Shown one piece after another: positions 1-4,794 of a DNA stretch of 6,671 bases. The first letter of the stretch is position 1, and each line of letters starts with the position of its first letter. Origin of the DNA: an uncultured Granulicatella sp. (GTDB taxonomy: Bacteria > Bacillota > Bacilli > Lactobacillales > Aerococcaceae). The DNA lies in the NCBI GenBank assembly GCA_900551535.1, contig URWJ01000078.1:1-6671 (forward strand), given 5' to 3'. Below the pieces are notes generated by a model. The model had not been told where the DNA came from and ran no database searches. It was given only the letters and a program-made list of their open reading frames with translations. The translations under genes and the position numbers were made by a program.

Positions 1-230
1 TCAGTGAGTTGCTCAAACAACGCCACGATTTGTTCTCCGTAAGCACCTTTGTCTTGATTATCGATATAAATCTTCGTTTCAATCGTTAAATCAGACGGAT
101 TGAAGGCACTCTTTGTGGTAAACGCCAAGAATAGCGTTAATAGAAATGGCATTAAGACCATGAGTAATAGCGCCGGAAAAGACTTCAGAGAGGATATTAA
201 ATTGGCTTTAATATAACGAATGTATCTCAT
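1..230 (-). CDS. ABC-2 type transporter permease, N-terminal part (runs off the window)
   Basis: The visible 76 codons start MRYIRYIKANLISSLKSF. They form a basic, amphipathic cytoplasmic N-terminus, then one strong membrane segment at about residues 19-38 (PALLLMVLMPFLLTLFLAF), then a polar stretch containing TKIYIDNQDKGAYGEQIVAL. A first helix followed by a large extracytoplasmic domain is the usual layout of ABC-2 (ABC2_membrane_3 type) exporter permeases, the family that includes B. subtilis LnrM/LnrN. The start is set by an AAGGAGG ribosome binding site at 235-241, 4 nt before ATG, which overlaps the stop codon of the upstream ATPase gene. The intergenic gap is 9 nt, so the two are co-transcribed and probably translationally coupled. 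The protein should form the membrane channel driven by that ATPase. The substrate cannot be read from this fragment. The 3' end, and any second permease, lie outside the window. Confidence 0.85.
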   Translation of the reverse strand, partial: MRYIRYIKANLISSLKSFPALLLMVLMPFLLTLFLAFTTKSAFNPSDLTIETKIYIDNQDKGAYGEQIVALFEQLT

Positions 231-239
231 AAGTCCTCC

Positions 240-1172
240 TTAATCACGAAGCGTTTTTCCTGTTAATTGTAAGAACGCCTCTTCTAATGTCGTTTCTTTT
301 ACGTTGACGGATTTAATCACGAGTTGTGCCTGTTCGACTTGCTCAATCAATTTCATCATCGAGAAAATCGTTTGGTCGATCGTGAGGGCTATGTCTTGGC
401 CGTCCACTGTTACAAATTGAATGCCGTTTTCGCTATTCTTCAACACTTCGTCAAATCCAGCAGGCACGCGGTCCAATGTGAGGGCTACCGTTTGTGTATG
501 CCCCACGAGTTTTTTCACTTCTTCTTTCGTGCCATACGCCACTTCTTCTCCTAAATCGAGAATGAAGACACGCTTACAGAGGGCTTCGATTTCCTCCATA
601 TAGTGCGATGTGTAAAGAATTGTCGTGCCTTGTTCGGCAAGAGACTGAATATAGTCGAAGATATGTTGACGCGACTGCGCATCAACCCCAACAGTTGGTT
701 CATCTAAAATCAAAATCGAAGGGTTATGCAACATCGCAACGGCAATATTCAAGCGACGTTTCATCCCGCCAGAGTAGTTTTTCACTTTTTCTTTCTTCTT
801 GTCGGTTAGACCGGCCACTTCCAGCAACTTCTCAATTTGGCTCTTTAACTCTGCTCCCGCTAAGCCATAGAGTCCACCGAAGTATTCTAAGTTGTCGACC
901 GCGTTCAATTCCTCAAGAAGCGCGATATCTTGTGGCACTAAGCCTAAGTGTTTTCGAATTTCTACTTTATCGGTTTTAATCGACTTTCCATTAATGAAAA
1001 TCTCACCGCTATCCATCGATTGAATCCCTGTCAGAATATCAATCAATGTACTTTTCCCGGCTCCATTAGGTCCAAGTAATCCAAAAAGTTCCCCTTCCAT
1101 AATTTCAAAGGAAACATTTTGTAGGACTTTTTGTCGTCCGTAAGATTTGGTTACGTCTTTAATTTCAATCAT
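240..1172 (-). CDS. ABC transporter ATP-binding protein (drug/lipopeptide-exporter type)
   Basis: This 310-residue ATPase should power export through the adjacent ABC-2 permease. All catalytic motifs are present: Walker A GPNGAGKST (residues 34-42), Q-loop Q81, signature YSGGMKRR (133-140), Walker B ILILDEP (153-159, with catalytic E158) and switch H190. A C-terminal extension of about 85 residues ends in VKETTLEEAFLQLTGK, the tail typical of the daunorubicin-resistance (DrrA-like) and LnrL/YfiL group, where it helps dock the permease. Length is normal for that group. The ATG at 1172 is preceded by GAGGTG with 5 nt spacing, and the stop of a 32-codon reading frame lies just 12 nt upstream. 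It is the middle gene of an operon of small membrane peptide, ATPase and permease, next to a two-component system. That is the arrangement of B. subtilis lnrJK-lnrLMN (linearmycin resistance). The family call is firm. The substrate (lipopeptide, polyene or other membrane-active antibiotic) is inference. Confidence 0.95.
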   Translation of the reverse strand: MIEIKDVTKSYGRQKVLQNVSFEIMEGELFGLLGPNGAGKSTLIDILTGIQSMDSGEIFINGKSIKTDKVEIRKHLGLVPQDIALLEELNAVDNLEYFGGLYGLAGAELKSQIEKLLEVAGLTDKKKEKVKNYSGGMKRRLNIAVAMLHNPSILILDEPTVGVDAQSRQHIFDYIQSLAEQGTTILYTSHYMEEIEALCKRVFILDLGEEVAYGTKEEVKKLVGHTQTVALTLDRVPAGFDEVLKNSENGIQFVTVDGQDIALTIDQTIFSMMKLIEQVEQAQLVIKSVNVKETTLEEAFLQLTGKTLRD

Positions 1173-1184
1173 ATGTACACCTCT

Positions 1185-1283
1185 TTATCGAATAAATGAA
1201 AGAATGGCTGTTAATAAACAAAGAACAATCGCGACGATTTTTTCCTGTTTTAAATCTTTAGGGGTCTTCTTGGATTCGTTCAT
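1185..1283 (-). CDS. Small single-helix membrane peptide (32 aa) leading the ABC exporter operon
   Basis: A 33-codon reading frame (ATG 1283, TAA 1185-1187) encodes a 32-residue peptide. Its first 15 residues, MNESKKTPKDLKQEK, are charged and lysine-rich. They are followed by a 16-residue hydrophobic helix IVAIVLCLLTAILSFI and a terminal Arg. This is the pattern of a small membrane protein with a positively charged cytoplasmic N-terminus, although topology was not tested. Three things support translation. A consensus AGGAGG (1292-1297) lies 8 nt before the ATG. The reading frame is the first one after a good promoter. Its stop is 12 nt from the ATPase start, with the ATPase ribosome binding site falling in that gap. 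I recognise no named family. It could be a subunit or modulator of the exporter or of the neighbouring kinase, as known for other small transporter-associated peptides, or a leader peptide whose translation couples to the ATPase. The role is unknown. Confidence 0.7.
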   Translation of the reverse strand: MNESKKTPKDLKQEKIVAIVLCLLTAILSFIR

Positions 1284-1291
1284 TTGTTTAT

Positions 1292-1297
1292 CCTCCT
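1292..1297 (-). promoter_or_regulatory. Consensus ribosome binding site of the small membrane peptide gene
   Basis: AGGAGG is followed by 8 nt and then ATG at 1283. It is as strong as the sites of the long genes here and is the main evidence that the 32-codon frame is translated. Confidence 0.75.
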
Positions 1298-1313
1298 ACT
1301 TGTTTGTACCCTT

Positions 1314-1342
1314 ATCATAGCAAACACCCATCGGAGTCTATA
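1314..1342 (-). promoter_or_regulatory. Extended -10 promoter of the ABC exporter operon
   Basis: The minus strand carries TGCTATGAT: a TATGAT -10 (1314-1319) with the extended TGn element. The hexamer 17 nt upstream (TATAGA, 1337-1342) matches the -35 consensus TTGACA at only three positions. Transcription should begin near 1307, leaving a short leader of about 24 nt before the small peptide gene. A good extended -10 with a poor -35, immediately downstream of palindromes, is the form expected of an activator-dependent promoter. That fits control by the neighbouring NarL-type regulator, but the regulatory link is inference. Confidence 0.6.
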
Positions 1343-1355
1343 GTCCAAAACGTCA

Positions 1356-1377
1356 TCACGTATCGTGACTAAAGTCA
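1356..1377. promoter_or_regulatory. Overlapping perfect palindromes: candidate response-regulator operator
   Basis: Two perfect inverted repeats share three bases. One is TCACG-TAT-CGTGA (1356-1368); the other is TGACT-AA-AGTCA (1366-1377). The second contains ACT-N2-AGT, the kind of half-site arrangement described for the LiaR/VraR group of NarL-family regulators. A degenerate third copy, with CTATAG at its centre (about 1335-1346), overlaps the weak -35. The second palindrome is centred about 64 bp upstream of the predicted start, a usual position for an activator. Assignment to the regulator encoded at 1459-2109 is inferred from proximity and motif type. Confidence 0.5.
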
Positions 1378-1387
1378 TGTTTTCTAT

Positions 1388-1450
1388 AAAAAATGCCCCG
1401 ACTCTTTCAGATTCTATACTCCATGGTGGTTTGTCTGAAAGAATCGGAGC
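1388..1450 (-). terminator. Intrinsic terminator of the phosphatase/CPBP/two-component operon
   Basis: The arms at 1434-1450 and 1395-1411 form a continuous 17-bp stem in the minus-strand RNA, with two G-U pairs and a 22-nt loop. A T6 tract follows at 1388-1393. The stem begins 8 nt after the stop codon of the response regulator. The plus-strand side lacks a T-tract, so it terminates only leftward transcription. It separates the regulator operon from the exporter operon. Confidence 0.9.
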
Positions 1451-1458
1451 AGTCTTGA

Positions 1459-2109
1459 TTATTGTTTGAGTTTGTTTTCGTACGCGAAAATCACAAGTTG
1501 AGTGCGGTCACGCAATTCTAATTTCGATAGAATCGTACTAATATTATTTTTTACGGTTCCTTCTGAGAGGAAGAGCGTTTGCGCGATTTCTTTATTGCTT
1601 AAGCCTTGCGCCACTTGTTGGATGAGTTCCACCTCACGCGGTGTGAGCCCCCATTTTTCTGCATCAAAGGCTGCAGGCTTCTCAACAGTCGTATTCGTCA
1701 GTAGCGCCTCTGAAATCACCGTATCCATCACGACTTTTCCAGACAGAGCGACTTTAATCCCGTCAAGAATCGCCTCTGGACTACTGTCTTTTAATAAATA
1801 CCCCGAAGCACCATTTTGCACGGCTTCGACAATATATTCAGTATCTTGGAAGGTCGTCACAATCAGCACCTTCACCTCTGGAAAGGCCTCTTTAATGAGC
1901 TTCGTTCCTTCAATCCCGTTACTCTCTGGCATGCGAATATCCATCAAGACCACATCTGGTTGGTGCTCCTTGCAGGCTTCAAAGGCTGCACGTCCACTCT
2001 CTGCTAAAGCGAGGACTTCGACATTACCACTCGCCTCAAGCATGATTTTTAAACCCGTACGGATGAGCATTTCATCGTCGGCAATAATAAGTTTGATTGG
2101 GTTTGTCAT
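1459..2109 (-). CDS. NarL/LuxR-family response regulator
   Basis: This 216-residue cytoplasmic DNA-binding regulator is the partner of the kinase encoded just upstream. The receiver domain (about residues 5-122) has the acidic pair D11/D12, the phospho-acceptor D57 in VVLMDIRMP, the switch residues T85 and Y104, and K107 of the LLKD motif. A linker leads to a LuxR-type helix-turn-helix (about 150-212). It starts LTPREVELIQQVAQG and carries LSNKEIAQTLFLSEGTVKNN, the recognition region. Length is standard for the family. ATG 2109 follows GAGGAG (2114-2119) with 4 nt spacing, and the gap to the kinase is 14 nt. It is the last gene before a strong terminator. Beyond that lie a palindromic site and the ABC exporter promoter, its most likely target. 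B. subtilis LnrK (YfiK) is a good functional model. LiaR/VraR-like or DesR-like roles are alternatives. Confidence 0.95.
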   Translation of the reverse strand: MTNPIKLIIADDEMLIRTGLKIMLEASGNVEVLALAESGRAAFEACKEHQPDVVLMDIRMPESNGIEGTKLIKEAFPEVKVLIVTTFQDTEYIVEAVQNGASGYLLKDSSPEAILDGIKVALSGKVVMDTVISEALLTNTTVEKPAAFDAEKWGLTPREVELIQQVAQGLSNKEIAQTLFLSEGTVKNNISTILSKLELRDRTQLVIFAYENKLKQ

Positions 2110-2123
2110 GGTTCTCCTCGTTT

Positions 2124-3248
2124 CTATTGTTTTTCTGTATTCGGTAGGATCATTTGCACGGTCACACCTGGATTTGACGCCTCAAGTGTCACCGACCCGC
2201 CTTCTGCACGAAGTCGTTCTTGGAGGGATTTGAGTCCGCCTTTTGGAGCTAAATCGACCGCTCCCGTTCCGTTATCTTTAATCGTTACGACTAATTGCGA
2301 TGGATTATACATCAGTAGCACGGTAATGCGTGTTGCTTGGCCATGTCGCATCGCGTTTGTAATCGCCTCTTGGACCCCACGGAAGATACTGAGCTCTGCC
2401 TCACTTGTGAGCGTGAAGGTTGGCTCATTTTTTCTAAATTGAATATCGATGCCGCTGTTGACTTGCACCTCGTGGAAAAATTCTTCCAGCGCAATATCCA
2501 GCTGCTTCTTATCCATTTGTTCCGGCTTCAAGTCATGAACAATCTTACGCACTTCTTGCAATCCTTCGACGGCAAAATCACGAAGCCCTTCGCTCATTTC
2601 TTGAATCGGTGAATTTTGTTGCTTCGCCAGTTGCGAAATGGCCCCTAGCTGAATAATAATCGTGGACAGACTGTGTCCCACAGAATCGTGAATCTCACGA
2701 GAAATTCGGTTTCGCTCTTGCAGCGTGAAGATTTCCTTCATCGTCCCCATTTTATATTGGGCTTGTTGCAAGTCATACCGTTGCTCGCTAAGTTTTTGCT
2801 CGGCTTTTTCCAACTCTTCTTGCAGCGCTCTTCGCTCTTCCAAAATATGATTTCCATAAGAGAAGAATAAAAGGAAGAACAAGGTCATCACGACTTGAAT
2901 GCTGTTCCCTTGTTGAACGGCTGGAACGATAACGACCGCCCCTAATATGAACTGTAAAATCAATGCATTTCTAAAGGAGAATCGTAGACTCACCTCGAAG
3001 CAGAGAAGTAGAATCAGTCCTGTAAAAATGGTATGGAAATACAAACAGAGGAGGACGACCGCGATGCCTTCAATCAGGATATACCACTGATATTTCAATG
3101 AATAATAGCCAACTTGCACAAGCGCGATAAATCCAAAGAAGAAGGCGATGTCTCCTGCGTTCATATTCGGCAGTTGCGACCATTCAAAAAGCGCAAAAAG
3201 GATGAAACCATACCGAATAATGAATCGTACCCATTGATCGATTTTCAT
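2124..3248 (-). CDS. Membrane sensor histidine kinase, HisKA_3 (NarL-partner) type
   Basis: This 374-residue kinase has an N-terminal membrane part (about residues 8-131) with five or six hydrophobic segments joined by very short loops and no sizeable extracellular domain. A coiled-coil linker follows (about 135-175, EERRALQEELEKAEQKL). The HisKA_3 dimerisation domain carries the phospho-acceptor H187 in EIHDSVGHSLS. The ATPase domain has an N-box QEAITNAMRHG (293-303), a G1 box DNGTGA (325-330) and a second glycine motif GGLKSLQERL (337-346). All catalytic elements look intact. The layout matches the DesK/LnrJ kind of kinase, which senses through its membrane helices, so the signal is probably in or at the membrane. 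ATG 3248 follows AAAGGGGTG. The gene lies 18 nt after the CPBP gene and 14 nt before the regulator, so the three are co-transcribed. Confidence 0.95.
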   Translation of the reverse strand: MKIDQWVRFIIRYGFILFALFEWSQLPNMNAGDIAFFFGFIALVQVGYYSLKYQWYILIEGIAVVLLCLYFHTIFTGLILLLCFEVSLRFSFRNALILQFILGAVVIVPAVQQGNSIQVVMTLFFLLFFSYGNHILEERRALQEELEKAEQKLSEQRYDLQQAQYKMGTMKEIFTLQERNRISREIHDSVGHSLSTIIIQLGAISQLAKQQNSPIQEMSEGLRDFAVEGLQEVRKIVHDLKPEQMDKKQLDIALEEFFHEVQVNSGIDIQFRKNEPTFTLTSEAELSIFRGVQEAITNAMRHGQATRITVLLMYNPSQLVVTIKDNGTGAVDLAPKGGLKSLQERLRAEGGSVTLEASNPGVTVQMILPNTEKQ

Positions 3249-3266
3249 GATTTCACCCCTTTGTCA

Positions 3267-3917
3267 TTACTGATTTAATAAAAATAAAAACGCGATAAAA
3301 TTATTGAGAAAATGCATCGAGATAGATGCAAAAACATTGTCGTTATAATAACGATACATCCCAACAATCGGAATCGTTAATGGAACGTACATCAACGCCG
3401 CTGTCCAGTCAATCAAACCTGCAGCATCTTTTGAAAGTGCGTGAAGTAGCACGAATAGAAACGCTGAAATAAACGTTAATACGTGAACGTTGAGCGATTT
3501 CTTAAACGAACCAATGATGGCTTCACGAAACACCAATTCTTCTAGGATTGGCGCCACAACGCATAGTAGAACAAACATCAAGACGGCGTCATTTGCGCTC
3601 ATCATCTTCTCAATTTGTTCTTGGTTGTCCGACGTCACATCTCCAATAAACTGAGCGACCGCAATTGCTAATCCGATACGAAGTGCGTATCCAATTGCCA
3701 AATCTCGAATAAACGGACGCTTGATGAAGTTTTTGAACCCTTCCACAAGCTTCTCGCGGAACAATGCGACCCCAATCGCTGTTGAAACCAGTTGAAGGAT
3801 CAGGTAGGCATTTGTATCAACACTTGGTCCCGAAGACGTATAACGAATAAAGAACGCCGGGAAAACCATCAAGTTTAAAAAGTAAACAACCCATAATAGA
3901 ACCGCATTTTTCTTCAT
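3267..3917 (-). CDS. CPBP family intramembrane metalloprotease (Abi/CAAX protease-like)
   Basis: This 216-residue, strongly hydrophobic protein has about six membrane segments. It carries the conserved CPBP (Rce1-like) motifs in order: EELVFR (residues 126-131), a histidine at the end of a helix in FVLLHAL (H159), and MHFLNN (H202, N205/N206). These are the metal-binding and catalytic positions of the family. Family members include CAAX-processing enzymes and bacteriocin-immunity (PlnI/SkkI-like) proteins, so either proteolysis of a membrane peptide or self-immunity is possible; the substrate is unknown. ATG 3917 is preceded by AGAGGTG with 4 nt spacing, which overlaps the stop region of the phosphatase gene (gap 9 nt). 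The kinase begins 18 nt downstream. Co-transcription with a membrane-sensing kinase suggests a part in signal processing or envelope stress, but that is inference. Confidence 0.9.
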   Translation of the reverse strand: MKKNAVLLWVVYFLNLMVFPAFFIRYTSSGPSVDTNAYLILQLVSTAIGVALFREKLVEGFKNFIKRPFIRDLAIGYALRIGLAIAVAQFIGDVTSDNQEQIEKMMSANDAVLMFVLLCVVAPILEELVFREAIIGSFKKSLNVHVLTFISAFLFVLLHALSKDAAGLIDWTAALMYVPLTIPIVGMYRYYNDNVFASISMHFLNNFIAFLFLLNQ

Positions 3918-3926
3918 AGAACACCT

Positions 3927-4661
3927 CTAGTCATCCGTGAAACGGACTGGTTTTGTATTTTTAATGCTATAGATTTTTTCAATTTTGCCATCATGCCATA
4001 CGATACCGTGAAGCGCGCCGCCAAAAACAGCTCCGCCATCGATACCGATTTTGCCATCATGTTGCCATAATTTCATAAAGTCGCCATCTTCGTTTAAGCC
4101 ACGTAAAGGTGTGTGCCCGAAGATAATCGTTTTGCCAGTGTTGTTGGCCCCTTTATGGAATGGCTCACGAATCCAGTAGAAGTCTTTTGGCTCAGTGTCG
4201 TGCCAGTCGTCTAAGCGTAAATCCACTCCAGCATGCGCTAAGAGCAAGTCGCCTTCATCGATAAAGAGAGGACGTTCTCTTAGAAATGCGATGAGTTCTG
4301 GATATTGTGCTTTAATCGCTTCGGCATCTTCCACAGGATTGACCGGAGTCCCTTGTGGTCGACCGAGTAAGTCGTTAATCGTCGTATCCCCATTGTTTCT
4401 GAAGTAGTGTGGAAAACGTCCTTCAGGATCGTCGATAAATGCAAGGAACATCACTTCATGATTTCCCATCAAATACCATGCGTTTTTCTCTTTCGCATAT
4501 TTCATCCCTGTTAGGACACTACGTTTATTGTCTGGTCCACGGTCAATCAAGTCTCCCATGAAGACAAGTTGCTGAGTTTCTTCGTCCCAGTTTTGAAGCA
4601 TTTCTTCCATCATGTCTGCTTCGCCGTGAATATCACCAATAATAAAATACGTTTTTTTCAT
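3927..4661 (-). CDS. Metallophosphoesterase of the PPP family (Ser/Thr phosphatase or ApaH-like)
   Basis: This 244-residue cytosolic protein carries the complete two-metal phosphatase signature: GDIHG (residues 9-13), GDLIDRG (36-42), GNHE (66-69), the HAG histidine H143, and GHTPL with H183. IDGGAVFGGAL (208-218) follows as in PrpA/PphA-like and diadenosine-tetraphosphatase-like enzymes. Hydrolysis of a phosphoprotein or of a dinucleotide polyphosphate are both possible; sequence alone does not decide. Length is normal and no metal ligand is missing. ATG 4661 has GAGGTG (4668-4673) 6 nt upstream. It is the first gene of the operon continuing to CPBP, kinase and response regulator, with a 9-nt gap to the CPBP gene. 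The link to the two-component system may be functional (dephosphorylation) or only transcriptional. Confidence 0.93.
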   Translation of the reverse strand: MKKTYFIIGDIHGEADMMEEMLQNWDEETQQLVFMGDLIDRGPDNKRSVLTGMKYAKEKNAWYLMGNHEVMFLAFIDDPEGRFPHYFRNNGDTTINDLLGRPQGTPVNPVEDAEAIKAQYPELIAFLRERPLFIDEGDLLLAHAGVDLRLDDWHDTEPKDFYWIREPFHKGANNTGKTIIFGHTPLRGLNEDGDFMKLWQHDGKIGIDGGAVFGGALHGIVWHDGKIEKIYSIKNTKPVRFTDD

Positions 4662-4692
4662 TTTCTACACCTCAATTGCTCTGTTACTGTCT

Positions 4693-4721
4693 ATTATAGC
4701 AAACTTTCGCGTCAATATGAA
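4693..4721 (-). promoter_or_regulatory. Sigma-A-type promoter of the phosphatase operon
   Basis: A perfect TATAAT (4693-4698) lies 17 bp downstream of TTCATA (4716-4721), which matches four of six -35 positions. The predicted start near 4686 leaves a leader of about 25 nt before the phosphatase ATG. It sits just after the terminator of the surface-protein gene, so the four-gene operon has its own promoter. A TTGACG nearby is only 11 bp from the -10 and cannot pair with it. Confidence 0.75.
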
Positions 4722-4749
4722 AGTGGATTTGACTCATGAAAAATTTTGC

Positions 4750-4780
4750 AAAAAAAGAAGCCTTACTTTCGTAAGACTTC
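4750..4780 (-). terminator. Intrinsic terminator of the LPXTG surface-protein gene
   Basis: The arms at 4771-4780 and 4757-4766 form a 10-bp stem (one G-U pair) closed by a GAAA tetraloop. A T7 tract follows at 4750-4756 on the minus strand. It begins 14 nt after the stop codon of the surface-protein gene. Confidence 0.92.
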
Positions 4781-4794
4781 TTCGTCATTTAAGA

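Noticed and set aside
608..979. Plus-strand open frames opposite the ATPase gene (also 324-554 and 421-603)
   Set aside because: They are shadows of a strongly conserved ABC ATPase and have no ribosome binding site or domain signature.
1502..2233. 243-codon plus-strand open frame opposite the response regulator
   Set aside because: It is antisense to a gene with full receiver and HTH motifs, starts without a ribosome binding site, and its product has no recognisable domain.
4693..4715. TTGACG (4710-4715) as the -35 of the phosphatase promoter
   Set aside because: Spacing to TATAAT is 11 bp, too short for sigma-A. TTCATA at 4716-4721 has the right 17-bp spacing.
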